NCBI GenBank assembly: GCA_918026815.1
Contig: CAKJVC010000010.1
Span: 684,501-748,500 of the forward strand
Source: Chalara sp. BL73
Taxonomy: Eukaryota > Ascomycota > Leotiomycetes > Helotiales
Direction: 5' to 3'
DNA length: 64,000 nucleotides
Part shown: positions 20,855 through 33,192 of the stretch, piece by piece
Numbering within the stretch: the first letter of the stretch is position 1
Layout: each line of letters opens with the position of its first letter
Translations under genes and position numbers: made by a program
The notes under the pieces: model-generated
What the model saw: only the letters and a program-made list of their open reading frames with translations
Database searches by the model: none
Told to the model about the DNA's origin: nothing

Positions 20855-22991
20855 TCAAACGACATAGAGAAAGTCTGGACGCATGTCGCCTAGCATCTCC
20901 ACTTCGTCTCCAATAAAACCTTCGATTAAGTGAGCACGCCTGCCAGCCCGTCTTGCTGCATTTTCTCGTCGGAGCAGAATAGTCATCAAGAGACTGCCAC
21001 CGAAAAGACAAACAATCATATAACCCATGACAGTCGCGTGGCCGACAGTGAACTTTGGCTTTTCTAAAATAATATTAGCAGATAAGATTAAAAGGTTACA
21101 ATAGAACACACCGAAGTAGATATTGCTAGAGACGACGCCATTCAAGTTGCCCCATCCAATAACGAAACCTAAAACTACGCCGCGTTTGTAGACACCCTCG
21201 ATATTATTAGACATCCAAGAGATTGTATTGGCGATGCACGGGTAAATGCCGAGCGCCCCGAGGAAGGTGCCAGCATACTTGACGTGTGGATTTTGGGAGG
21301 CGAGCTGCATAGCAAAACCTGCAACACCAATCAATGAAACGCAGATGTTGAAAACCCCACGAGTTAGGTAGTGATCTGCAAGATACCCAACGAAAATTGT
21401 TAGGATAGCAGCGCAAGCGTAAGGAGGGACCGACATAAGTTGAGCTTGGGTCGACTTATATCCCATCTGAGCAATTACTAGAAGTGGCCGGAGTAAGAAA
21501 ATGCTCAACTCAGAGTCACTGATAAGCGAAGCTTTCAGGGGGAGATGTAATACGCGAATTTGATATAGAGATAAATGCACTTACTAGTTGGTAAGAAGAG
21601 TGAGAAAGCATAGAGAGGCATAACAACACCCATGTAAATGAACATTCCGAGCCACATCTTGTAGTCCTTGAGCGCAGCCCAGAAGTAGGACATCTTGAAA
21701 TCCTCGTGCTGTGCACTTGATTGCTGATCTTCGCTGAGCCGATGAATAACTCGAGCACGATCTCGCTCAGAGAGGAATGTGGCAGTATCTGGAAAATCAT
21801 GAACCATCCAGAAGGAAAGTACACCGAAAGCAATTGTTAGAACACCTTCGATTATGAAGATCCACTGTGATATCAATAGTTAGTAGAGGTATTAATGAAA
21901 CCTGAGAATATGAACCAAGCATGTATGGCAAGAATGTACGCACTGCCCAGCCAGGTCGTCCGCCAATTCCATTCAATTTAGTAATAGCAGCAGCGAGTAG
22001 GCCACCAAAAGAACCCGAGAAAGCAGCCGCAGAGAAGAATATAGCCTAAAAAGTAGATTAGACTGATGTTATCATACAGTAACTTGATTGCTTACAGCTC
22101 TGATGCCGAACTCATCACGCTTATACCAACAGGAGAGAAGATAGTTCACGCCAGGGTACAATCCTTCACCAAGTCAGCAGACCGCTCAGGTTTAACGTAG
22201 TGTTGGAGTGAGTATTGACAGGCCATGGTCCCTGCTGCTATAATAGACAGAAAGAGTGAGAAGTAAAGCTCACCAGCTTCAGTCAATCCCAAGAACCAAC
22301 GAGCAGTCATTAGTCCAGACCAGCTTCTAACAAATCCCATAGAAGTCATACATACACCCCAAAGGATCCTGAGGCCACATTAGCATTGGCAGTGATTTTC
22401 AGTCAGCGTGTGATCCATACATGATGACAGGAATGAAGATCGAAGGCTTGAAACGCTTGAGTAATACATTGGTTGCTGGTTCAGCAATGGCATACGATAT
22501 GAAGAAAATTGTCAAGCAGGCATTATATCGGCCGGTGGACATGTTTCCTAGGCTCTCTTGTAATCCAGGGACGGCGATCTTGGCATTTCCGATATTGGTG
22601 CGATCAAGGAAGGACAATAGATATAATACACAAAGCTGCCAAATTGTTAGTCCCGAGTAGCTTTAAGGACAGGAAGCAGAACACCAACCCATGGAATCAA
22701 TCGCCAATCCAGCTTACGAACTAAGAGTCGATCCTAAAAGATATCAGTCTCATTCATCTTCTTTTAGGTATATTATTGAAAACTGACAATGCGCCTGCAC
22801 TCCTCAGCACTGAAAATGGGTCTGGAATCAGGATCCTCATCTAAAGGGGAGGCAGCAATGTTGACTCCAATATCTCCGCCACTAATATTATCGGTCCGAC
22901 TAACTCGATATATTCCATGTCCATGGGTATGATCCGTCTTTGTAAGGTCTGAGCCATGCTCACCAGCGCTTTGAGGTGCCTTCAATTCCAT
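20855..22991 (-). CDS. MFS transporter, allantoate/tartrate (anion:cation symporter) type
   Basis: Multi-exon gene; coding blocks were followed from MELKAPQSAG at 22991 to FLYVV at 20855. The Met at 22991 was chosen over 23021 because it begins the hydrophilic leader. After the leader comes DRLLVRKLDWRLIPW, then LYLLSFLDRTNIGNAKIAVP, the signature of TM1 and the first loop of the ACS family (Dal5, Tna1, Seo1). Further blocks include ARWFLGLTEAG (TM4), QWIFIIEGVLTIAFGV (TM6), the central loop FKMSYFWAALKDYKMW, and a C-half with SVPPYACAAILTIFVGYLAD and YAGTFLGALGIYPCIANTISW. At least five short introns interrupt it; the exact borders were not all fixed. The family imports organic anions such as allantoate, nicotinate or tartrate with protons at the plasma membrane. 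Confidence 0.87.
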
Positions 22992-25823
22992 GTTCAATAA
23001 GGAGAAAGTAAACAATAGCACGGTTATGTAGGCGAAGAGAAAACGTCGTTCTTCTGTATTTCACTGGCCTTCTTCTACTTCTGATAAGTAGCTTGAAAGC
23101 AAGCAGTAAGTAGCTTAGATAGACTGGTCCGAGTCTTTGTCCTTAGTGATGTTTTGTAGAAGAAAGTTGGTTGGTTTTGACGGAAACATGGCCGGTTTCT
23201 ACTCACGCGTTTCGGGAAATTTGGGGGTAAACTCAAACAAATCAGTCACCAGTCTGGAACCCGAGTTGGAAAGAACGAGACAGAGCTGCCATAAGCGCGG
23301 CTGGGATCAGCATAGTGAATCGATATCGAACGTCCCTATTCATCTCCCATTGGATTGATGCATTCTGGTCTTGCTATGGTGATTCATCTACTGAGGCTCC
23401 ATATTCTTTGACTGTATTCATACCTGTATGAAAGAGCACGGCTGGTCAGCATGTGTACTGATCAAGAGCTATGCACTGATGGCATTGTGGCATGGCACTA
23501 CAATAATGGCGATGCAAGATGAGGATCTGATTGAGAACACATTCTGTTACACATTGCAGATAACTATGTCTGAAAACCTGACAATTTAAGTATAGCAATC
23601 ACTAATGTCATCTTGTTGAAGCTTATGAAACCCAGAACTGACATGATCTTGACCAAAGCTCACCACTGAGTGGACCGCATGCTATCCCAGCAAAAAGCCC
23701 GTATTCTACGGAATAATGACTCATTTGACACCAAGTCGGCGAATACTGGCAGTGACCAAAGAGCAATTAGAACGCAATATTCTAGCAATGAAGCGCAAGG
23801 CTGCTCAGGTCCTAAAACCAAGATTCCTCATGGCTGGGGCTTGAATAACCTGGTTCAGCCAATGGCATTGCTGATCCATAGATCAAAAGAAAGAAAACGC
23901 TTTACATATACGAACATAGTGCAAAATACGGCTTGATAGCCATGCTATCAACAACTCCTATGCTTTCTGAGCCATCCTTGAATTGGGTTATGTCTTGCCA
24001 CATAGCAACCTCTATTAGTAAGGAAAGTCGAGCATCGGAGTGATGATTCTTGGACAATGAATAGTCAACAGTAAAGAGCAATACTTTGGCAGCAGGCACC
24101 TATCACCACGGAAACGCTAACAGGCGTCCTGATTCCCAATAGCCTATCCCAGAGAAAGAGTGTGGTGCCTGGCCAAGAAAAGATTTTGAGTGCATAAATA
24201 AGAGACGAAAGTTTCAAGGCGCATTTGCACTAACTAGAATCACCCATGATAGAACAGTCGTTAGAGTTGAACAGCGTATGTTGCGCTCTAGCTACCACTC
24301 GGCAGAGGTAAAGGAAATATAATCTTACACTTATAAGCTCAGAAGTTGGCTCCTATTCCACCCGAACGCCATGCGACCCGACATTCTGGAATAGGATTTT
24401 CTGGGTAGTAGTAGGAATGAGACGGGGGCACCAGGTTCAGTACATCCTGCAGTCTCCGGTGCATACCTTATCTCAACAGCTCAAGGATGCTACTCGTGTC
24501 CATGCTCGACTACCGTTGTAGCAATATAGATTTCGCTGTGCGCCATGGGGCTGCTTTACTGGGCTACAGCACCGGCTACATCCGACAAAGATTCTTTCAT
24601 CCTAAGCCCCTCAGAAACGGACCGTGAAGTATCTTAGAGCACATAACTTTATGTGACCAAATTCACAACACACAATAAAATCACTTGCTTTCCTCCAACC
24701 ACCAAACACGAAATCATTTAGGATCAAGCCTTGGTCTACAACCTCTTAATTCAATTGCCAGCAACCTCTTTATGATGTAGGGTATCCGTTTGAAAGTGAT
24801 GTGCAAAGCCAATAATTAGAGAGTGAGCTAGGAAGTTTTCAAATGTCTGCTGTCGTTTATGAGAAGGTCAGCTTAAGCTCTAGACCTATTTGCAGAGCGT
24901 GTCGAAGCGGAAGAGAACAGCGACTAATACTCACAAAGCAGCTTCATCTGTAGCCGAATTATTCCTGCGTTTCCTGGATCTTGCAATTGAAAGTCCGAGG
25001 TCTTGAAGGTTTGAAATAACGTCTCTCAACTCATCTTGCCCCCCTTCTTCCAAGAAACATCGCTGAGTAAGCGGTAGGACAAGGTGCATACTCCCCAATC
25101 CTTTCACACCACGAGGATTTATGGTTCAAACTTATATGAGGCTCTTTTCTATGTTATTTGATAAAATTGTACTGTATGTTCGCACAACCTTCCAAGATCC
25201 CTAAGATGTAAAAATAAGTCACAATGTTTCCTCAGCATGTCTGACCTCAGTCAAGATGCCAGTCTTAATGTCAAGGTTACTCACCGCCAAGCTCAAGACA
25301 CCATTGAATGAATTTGCCTACGTAAGTCAAGAACGGTTGAAGGGTATATTTTCCAGGCTACCTCTCTCCCATAATGGCATATTTCATATCTCGGTATCTG
25401 AATGTTGCAATCTATACGGAGACCAGCTGATACCACTACTACTAAGAAATACGGTTTCTGCTAGTATATACATGTCACTAAGATCTTACTGCTGATGAAG
25501 CAGGATGGTCTGGTGGCAAAACCTCACATGGAAATACATAAGCAATGATGCGTATTGTCGTGTCATTATGTCTTACGTGGGTTAAGGTACACATGGGTCT
25601 TCCATACTGCTATATTGAACCTTTATGGCCGCTGTATTTCGCACCGGGTACCATCCTACTTCTAGCTGCCTTTACTCCAGCCTCATCTCCGCAGATGGAG
25701 AGCCTTAAGTTCTGAGCATACATAGGCTCGCAATCCCAGTTCTATCTTCTGGTTGGTCGGGTTTAATCGTCCAAGTCCAATGTAAGAGCATTCCGGGCTC
25801 CGAGAATTTCAATATCCTTTCCA
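22992..25823. other. 2.8-kb gene-free stretch
   Basis: Contains the MFS promoter and then over 2 kb without a convincing gene. The longest open frames (23137-23358, 23670-23936, 25256-25495) are short, lack recognisable motifs and show no splice-linked continuation that I could find. No tRNA, simple repeat or terminal inverted repeat was recognised. Confidence 0.5.
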
Positions 25824-27206
25824 TCAGCCTCTAAACCTTTTCGTCTGAAACCCACGTAGATTGTATATCCTCTTGATTCTTCGTAATCGAAGAAGACCCC
25901 AAAGTCCGATCGCCCAAATCCCGGCTATGCTTACACCTGTGATGAATGGGAATCCGTAGGCAGCCTCCTCGAGACCATTGATTAGATTCATACCATAAAG
26001 TCCTGCAACATAAGTTCCGGTAGCTATGCTAAGCATGGCGACTGAAAAATGGACTTCAAGCATCATGATTGAGTTCCGATGTGAATCAAGAATTGACCTC
26101 ACGCTTCAACATGTTAGCTTAGCAAGGCACAACAGGAATCTAGGGAAACATACCTGTCATGCGTATACTCGACATCTGAGATAATCTTATCAACCTTCTC
26201 CACAATCTCCCCACTCGCCTCGTAATAGTTTTCCAACAACAACTCCACCTCCGCATGATCCACTTCCGCCCTCGGTTTTCCAGACGCCTTCTCGGTCAGA
26301 TACATGGCCGCCATATCATCATCTGCTTCCAACACCGTATGTAGCGCGGTTCTTACCAGTTTAGCCTTCTGTCTGAAGGCACTCATTTGCTTGGAAACGT
26401 CAAGCAGCTTTTTCAACTTCTCCCGGTCAACAGACTTATCCAATTCCTCAAGAACAAGATTGACCGGATTCTTCTGTTCTTGGTATTCAACATCTAGTTC
26501 TGATATTACAAGGACCAAGATCGTTTCTAAGGCACGGAACTCGTAGGGCAGGGTACCGTGCTGGGACATGCCGAAGTTGAATTTGCCTTGCAGCCCATAC
26601 ATAAATGCTGAGTCATGACTCGGTTCCGACCTTGCCGTGCCAACATGAAGTACCAGCACCGATTTATCCGTGATTAAGGCGCGATGCTGTAGAAAGTTCA
26701 CCAGGATCGTAGATTGTCGCACCAGAATTGCTGGGAAGTCGTGCGTATCATCTATCTTGCGAAGATCACGTGCTTGAATTCCAAACTATTTCTACAGTCA
26801 GTCTTCCAGATGATTGTTTGGGAAAGAGTAGACATACTTTGGATACTAGATCAGATTTCTTGATCTCCTGGTTCCCGACGACAATATTGCCCTTATCGTC
26901 AAATTCCGTGCATTGCAGCGTTCGATCTGTGGAGAGACGCGTCGCAAGACTGCTTCCGACGGCAAAAAGCTTGCTTTCTGATGTTTCTGCTCCTTGATAT
27001 AGCACTTTTTCAGCCTCTACTGGGCGCTCGCTCTCATCGGGTCCCGGGTCTTGCCATCTGTAACTGTTTCGGATCCTGGGATGGATATGACGCTTGGCTT
27101 GAATGAAGAGTGGCCCAGGTCTTGATGGCTTTGTGCCCCACTTAGGTAAGCTTCTCAGTATTCTGTACGAATATATGCTGATGGGACTCCGTATGCACAT
27201 CTTCAT
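25824..27206 (-). CDS. MRS2: Mitochondrial Mg2+ channel Mrs2 (CorA family)
   Basis: Three exons (26838-27206, 26154-26785, 25824-26103) with 52- and 50-nt introns give 426 residues. The N-terminus is basic and fits a mitochondrial presequence. The CorA/Mrs2 fold is seen in CTEFDDKGNIV, IQARDLRKID (the conserved (P/A)RDLR block), ILVRQSTILVN, LPYEFRALETIL and the long helix VNLVLEELDKSVDREKLKKL. The pore signature Tyr-Gly-Met-Asn lies at 370-373 (LYGMNL) in the first of two membrane segments, the second being FITGVSIAGIWAIGLWGLL. A short basic C-terminus faces the matrix. Mrs2 forms the main pentameric Mg2+ entry channel of the inner mitochondrial membrane and supports group II splicing in yeast. 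Lpe10/Mfm1 is the close paralogue and cannot be excluded. Confidence 0.93.
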
Positions 27207-30200
27207 ATAGATTTCCTCTGAATCTCATTGTCGGAAAGAAAGGTTTGGTGTTTACAGTTACGTCACATGCGCCTTATTGAAACCTTGCCAGTTATGTCAG
27301 CAAGCAAACGGAGGACCCACTATAGGGGGGCCATTAACAACCTTCATTGGGATTGCCGGAATCTTACAAGCATACAACGCAGATCCAAGGTGCAGCATCA
27401 ATGAGGCGCTCATGCATGTGAATCGATTGTATAGGCATTGTCTCGAACCTGAAAGAAAGGTAGTCTCTTTTGCGGATGCCTTTGGAGTATGATTGGCATT
27501 CAGCGTTCGACTTGGAACTTAAGAACGGCTCTTGCATCTGGAAAAGGGAAAGGGTAAACACATGGAATTTAAGGAAAGTGGTAAGTTGGAGTATATTATT
27601 TCATAAAGATACTGGTTCAATTAAGATATATGTGTTTTAGACTGACTTTAAGGCACGTCGGATTCCGTTTTGACCACTATAAAGAAGTGCGGCAAGCTTT
27701 CTCTATCCGGGACCAACTGAAGCAAAGTAATTATGATACAAAAGTATGGGTACAAATATATCCAAGGTAAATCTTTACTTAATTCAACATTCCCATGATA
27801 TCAGGGTTTCCTCAAATTCTAGCAGCATCCCAACGACCTTCAATCAGACTTCAAGAATATACCTTACGGCAACTAAAACTTGTTCTGTGTGTTCGATTCT
27901 GACTAATATTGCTCCCCAGATTGCCAGAAGCGAGACTGGAAGGACCACATGTTGATATGCAAGGAATACACAGAATTTATTTTCAACAAACCTCGCCCTC
28001 TAAATGCCTCTGCAGTCCGTCATTTTCGTCGCAACGCCTTAGATATTTTACCAAATCGCCACATTCATCATGGGACAAGTTGATAGGAGCAACACCACCT
28101 AGGGCGTTAGGATCTCACGTTCAAAAGATAATCCAGGCTTCGAATTCACTTCTATTCCCATCACAGGGGATGGCGAGTTCACAGACAGCAAGCTAAGTCA
28201 CGTTACTTGTTGCTTGAGACTTCCTTTGGTGTTTTGGCAAGTTCAAATTGATTTAATTGACACACCGCATTCTTCGGCATCGTCAGATAGGACATCAGAG
28301 ACTCAAGTCCTGGTGGCTCTTACCTTCTTTCCTCTGGGAGAGAAAAGCTATTCCGAGTCGCATACTACCGACGAGTGGAAGGATGGTTGGCTTCTCTTCC
28401 AAGGAGCGGGCCTAGTTGATGTTATTAAAGCTGATCGCAAAATTCTTCGCCCTAACCATGTGAGAAGCATATTGAGATATTGCATGCAATGCCTAGATAA
28501 TATCATACATAATCAGATATCATCGAAGCTACATCTCTTCTGTCAAATATAGCGCATGCTTTAAAGAGCCTAAAAGGGACAGGGTCTGCAAATGGTGATA
28601 GCTTTTGCAATGGAGTTCTCTCCCCATACTTAGCTTGATTGGAACGGAATATTAGAAGCCTACTCTCATTGATACGTACTAAAGATCGTCGTTCAGTAGG
28701 AGAGTGCCCATGAGGCATCAAATGGGTAGAAGAAGTCACTGGTCATTCAATGTCTATGTGTAGCTATGCGGCGTGATATATAATGAATGGAGCATATATA
28801 CACACATACAACATCCCTAAAATGTCTCCAAGTCCTAATAAACTCTTTTTTTTCAGCCTCTGTTTACTTGATTCTCAATCACTTTTAAGGGGGTGGGTGG
28901 CCTTCAGAGAAAATACAAGTGACGCCCACGTTGAACTAACTTAGAATAACACAACTCTTTTAGGACAACAGTCCCCGAATCTCATTCTACCTTCGATCTC
29001 GAAGAGTTAGAAGGACTTACAATTCCTCTGTATCACAAGTTAAATAACTGATAGCCGCCTTTTTATTCCAACTAACTAACCAAAATGAAGCCGCCTGCCA
29101 GGCTTCAGCATCAAAGTCAATTCTCGAACTTAGATTTGAAAAGACTGACCGGATCGACTTTAGAACGCCACAGTGACAACTAAGACATGCTCTATCTGCG
29201 TGGAGCCTGTATCTAAACAAGGATTCTACAGACATGGCTCATGCAAGGCGGTAGTGTAATATTCAACACTTTGCCTATGAATGGATTAGTTAGCTAATAA
29301 ATATGACTGCAAAGACCATACTGAATGTATGTACAACGATCCTCCTGCAGCCACAGAAAGAAAATTTTTAATCTTGCGATTTTATTTTCTGCTTATGCGC
29401 TCAAACCCCGTTTCATTTGGTTCGAATTCTCATGCAGATTTAACGAATATAAACCGCCGAAGGGTGAAGAAGGCATTGGGGAAGTTATTCATGAAAAATT
29501 GAAAGGTTTCGATGAGGTACCTGTATTGGATCCAGTCGGACTCGGTACTTGTGAAATGGTATCCTTGAACGAAAACGAATGAGGAAAGCCGATGGATCAT
29601 AGAGTTATTGGCTGCTGTCATCAGTCAGGCCAGCTCGACTCGCAATTGAACACATGCATTGCTGAATTTCCGAAAAGGGGCCTCCAAATTTCCCTACTGG
29701 CATGGACCATGGATGGTAATGGGCGCCTGGAGAACAGGACGACGCTCTTAACGATGCTGTCTATTGAGACGTTAGATAATGCGATTTCGGAATTGCGGTT
29801 GACTCTCTCAAACTCCGCCACCCAAGGTAACGAGAATGATGACAAATAATTACATTTCCATACACAATTTGAGAACAGTGGATAATCGATACGAGTTTCT
29901 TGCAAGTATGAGAAAGATCGCTACGTCGCACTGCACCAACCACATTTTATGATTGAGTACTAAAATCACACTTAGTCAATCGCAGGATGATATGCTTCTA
30001 AACTACTAGATGTCAAACTAGCATACTCAATGCGACAGAGGTACGTCTTCGGTTGTGTTCTATGTAAAGTGGTTTGATTGTATAATATTCCTCAATGTAC
30101 TTTCGTTAGGCTTGCCATTTCTCGAGTTCAAACTATCATACGGAGAACTGTTTTGCAAAGCCCTTCTGTTGATCATGAAAGACTATAGACTACGATAGTA

Positions 30201-30428
30201 CTCTAGAAAGTTTCTGCAATTTAATCACGTTCAAAGTTGCGATTTTGTGGTTCGAGCTTTGGAGGAGATGTCGAAAGGTTCTGCTGGTATCGGTTGTTTT
30301 GATTCGGTGATCTTTGATATTACCTAATTACCCTGGTTGACAACAATTTAATGTAGCAATGTGAGGAAAATAAGCAATCGCTTTCACAATCAATACTGGT
30401 GATGACTAAATCTAAATCTTCTCAAGCC
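27207..30428. other. 3.2-kb stretch without a supported gene
   Basis: Several small frames occur (27277-27492, 27746-27955, 28214-28552, 29325-29582, 29592-29849, and 28503-28739 and 29017-29235 on minus), but none shows a known motif. The 28214 frame (112 codons, plus) is the longest; some may be exons of an unrecognised or decayed gene. No RNA gene recognised. Confidence 0.45.
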
Positions 30429-31106
30429 TCAAGTGTTCTCATTTTCCTTGCTGCTCGTCGGCCCCGAATTCTCTGCAGTCCACTCATCCAATCTCTTGAC
30501 ATTTTGCATCTCCAGTAATCTCAGCCGCCTCTCGTAACCCGTCTGGTCCTTCTCCAACTCAACTAGCTTCTCCCTGACCACCTTATCCAATTCCCCAACA
30601 GTACTCAGCACCTCAGCACCATATCTCTTACACACAACCTGCACATTCCCTCTCCTCCAGTACCCCTCCGGACAAACCACAACAACGCCCTCTCCACCCC
30701 TCTCCCCCATCATCAATCCCAGCTCTAATAACGTGATGGCGCCTTTGATTTCAGGATCAGATGGGAATACGACTACGACGAGGTCGGCAAGGGATAGCAT
30801 AGAGAGCTCCCAATTGACTTGTTGCACGAATGCGGGATCAGAGATAGACTCTTCCCAGTCCCAGGTTGAGCGGCAGGGGTTCAAAATCGTGAGGGGCAGG
30901 TCTTGGAGGGACGAGGTGAGGGATTCTCGCCATGTGGGGTACGTAGATGAGATATAGCCTGACAGGAAGATTGATCTGGGATACTTCTCATCGGCTGTGA
31001 ATGGATTGGGAGCCCAGATAACCCGGTTGAGGGGCGCTTGGCCAGGATTCTGCCCATGCCTGGCTTGACGGAGTTTTTCTTTTTCAGTCATGTCGGGAGA
31101 GGCCAT
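30429..31106 (-). CDS. Nucleoside 2-deoxyribosyltransferase-like protein
   Basis: Single exon, 225 residues. The central part matches the Rossmann-like nucleoside 2-deoxyribosyltransferase superfamily (Nuc_deoxyrib_tr_2): SIFLSGYISS replaces the usual FLAGSI, followed by NPCRSTWDW, FVQQVNWELSMLSLADLVVV (the acidic helix and the D-x-V strand), and ITLLELGLMMG, whose Glu fits the catalytic Glu of the family. EGYWRRGNVQVVCKRYG matches the final core block. The C-terminus is a charged helix. Bacterial relatives exchange nucleobases on deoxyribose; fungal members of this clade are uncharacterised. No signal peptide, so probably cytosolic. Confidence 0.8.
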   Translation of the reverse strand: MASPDMTEKEKLRQARHGQNPGQAPLNRVIWAPNPFTADEKYPRSIFLSGYISSTYPTWRESLTSSLQDLPLTILNPCRSTWDWEESISDPAFVQQVNWELSMLSLADLVVVVFPSDPEIKGAITLLELGLMMGERGGEGVVVVCPEGYWRRGNVQVVCKRYGAEVLSTVGELDKVVREKLVELEKDQTGYERRLRLLEMQNVKRLDEWTAENSGPTSSKENENT

Positions 31107-31480
31107 TATGATTGAGGGATGAGTTTAATTTGAATGAACTCAAGTAACCTGAAGGGGGATGTGTATTATATGCGTGATCTGGTCTATATCAGGCAGCTAG
31201 TGCCAGACCTTTTGATCAGCGGCCGCCTCGTCGTGAATTATTGTTTCTGAGACATGTCGCTTAGAAAGGGGGGGGGGGAGTGCGGGGCCTTATCTTAGTG
31301 GTAGCCGAGAGCCTTTGATAAAAAAAAACGGACGATTAATCTTAGCAAGCGTAATATGGTGGCACGCTGCCAGCAGAGACCATGGTACATATAATTCTGA
31401 AATATAAATTATTGTGTAGAGTAAGGATGTCCGGTTGGAAGAGGCGCAAAAGGTTTTGCTCCAAAAAAGTAAAAGGAAAG
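31107..31480. other. Short intergenic region with a poly-G run
   Basis: Promoter of the deoxyribosyltransferase-like gene. An 11-nt G run lies at 31268-31278 and a poly-A run starts near 31320. Confidence 0.55.
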
Positions 31481-31579
31481 GGTCTTACCGCGATTCGAAC
31501 GCGGGGCCTCTCGCAACTTAGAAGTTTTGTAACTCAGGGTAAACCCTAAGCGAGAATCATACCACTAGACCATAAGACC
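31481..31579 (-). tRNA. tRNA-Pro (anticodon AGG) with a 28-nt intron
   Basis: Acceptor arms GGTCTTA (31579-31573) and TAAGACC (31487-31481) pair exactly. The D-arm GTCTAGTGGTATGAT, the anticodon stem CTCGC/GCGAG and the T-arm with GTTCGAATC are all present. The anticodon loop reads TT-AGG-G..T; A34 (inosine) reads proline CCN codons. A 28-nt intron occupies 31516-31543, one base 3' of the anticodon, the canonical nuclear position. Its CCCTGAG segment can pair with the CTTAGGG of the anticodon region, as tRNA endonuclease substrates usually do. Confidence 0.93.
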
Positions 31580-31787
31580 AGATGCTTGTTTTCTTGTTGT
31601 GGAAAGTGTGATTAAGCGATAAGATATATGATTAAGCTAAAGGTTTTGTATTAGTGGTGCTCACTCCCCACAATTAAAATGAGTGGTATCCTTTATCTTA
31701 GCGTCTAAGCTCCGATAACAACGAAGTACCATATCACTCTCTGTTGGCATGAAGAACCCCCGAAGCTGACAACAACTGTAGAGCAAA

Positions 31788-33192
31788 ATGTCTACAGACC
31801 CATCATATACAGTTTTCATACGGCTTCCATTCTCCCGCGATGACTTCATTGATCCTCCTTCGGTAAGAGAATAATTCGGCCCCACACGGACCTGTAATTA
31901 ATAGATGTACTAGGTAGAATGGGATGCTTCTAAAGACAAAGCTCTTTGGAAAATCCTCGCAAAAAACCCGAAAACTAGTGATATAGACTGTACGATTCTA
32001 ATCCTGGCTCCTGTTCTGTACTGACAAGTCTCCAGGGAATGAACTGTACCTCTCGATCGAAACCACAATTATAGCTCAATCACACTGACATGTTCTCAGA
32101 GCGACCAAATTCGAAGTCACTCTGCCTTTCCTTCTTCAACAAGCAGCCTGGCTATATGAACGCCAATTACATCAAGTTCGTGATCATATGCGTAAAATCA
32201 ACACTACGACCTCAGCGCCTTCCCCCATTCCCGGTAGCACATCCGAGACACCTTCGGGCTTGGGAGGAGAGTCTATGAAGCGCACTGGATCAGGGGGAGG
32301 ACGAGTTGCTTCCGCATTATCTACACGCAGAGATTCTCCGATACCTAGACTAGAGTCTGCGACGCCAAATACAGGAAGGGGGGCACCTCCAATGTCGCGG
32401 ACGAGCTCGGCAAATAATACAAATGCACATTCTCATGGTTCGAGGCTAGCTACACAGGTATCTCCTCGGCCGGCGAATGCACATCTGCGACGATTATCTT
32501 CCGGGAAACCCCCATCTACAATCTCTCCCCATCGCTCGCCTCAGCCGGATGCGCTTTCCTCTCCTGCTGCGAGCGAAAGTTCCGCATCGGAGTCTTCGGA
32601 GTCCCCAGTACAGTCCCGCTTCATTCGTCGCCCATCCAAATTCCAAGCCCGGAAATTAGGGCAGAGTGAGGATGCGGACGATGATGAGGAAGAGCCTGCG
32701 TTCCTCCCCTTTACCGATGCTGGGCATCACGATCCATCTGCTACATTGCGCGGTGACCCTCGAGGCATGACTACCCGAAGAACGACACATAAAGGGAAGG
32801 GAGATGTTAGCCAGACTTCCGACTCGAGTGCGAGCTCCACGGCACCAATAGGTAGAAGAGTGGATGTGGGAGGTAAGCGACCTGGACCTTTGAGTCCGAG
32901 ACGGACGGCGGAGTTATCTAAAGAGGGGCGTGAGAGCGAGGGAAGTCCAAGTATGGGCAGTAGTTTTGATGACCTATTAGATGGTATGTTCTTGTTACCT
33001 TCCAAACGTTGAATAACAGGGCGGAGTATAGAGTCCAGATTTATGAGTCTCGGTAGGCTAACGGAGGGTATAGATACATCATCAGTCACGCAAAGCGCTC
33101 TAGAAGAAGCTGTGCTCAGCAATATGCAACGTGGTGGAATGGCAAGCAGGATGACAAACTTCACGCATTCAGTAAGGAGTAAATATTTCTAG
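31788..33192 (+). CDS. ATG29: Autophagy protein Atg29
   Basis: Five exons: 31788-31862, 31914-31989, 32036-32045 (10 nt), 32100-32983 and 33074-33192; together 387 residues in frame. Exons 1-4 spell the Atg29 N-domain: YTVFIRLPFSRDDFIDPPS, VEWDASKDKALWKILAKN, KTSDIDWNELATKFEVTLPF and LLQQAAWLYERQLHQVR. The middle is a long Ser/Pro-rich disordered region. The last exon restores the conserved C-terminus VTQSALEEAVLSNMQRGGMA before RSKYF and stop. Atg29 joins Atg17 and Atg31 in the scaffold that starts phagophore assembly on starvation; its disordered part is phosphorylated in yeast. The 10-nt exon (coding W-N-E-L) is required to keep frame. Confidence 0.95.

Noticed and set aside
14176..22991. 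SDR, MFS and, further away, P450 as a secondary-metabolite cluster
   Set aside because: No polyketide synthase, peptide synthetase, terpene cyclase or cluster regulator is present, and the P450 is 24 kb away.
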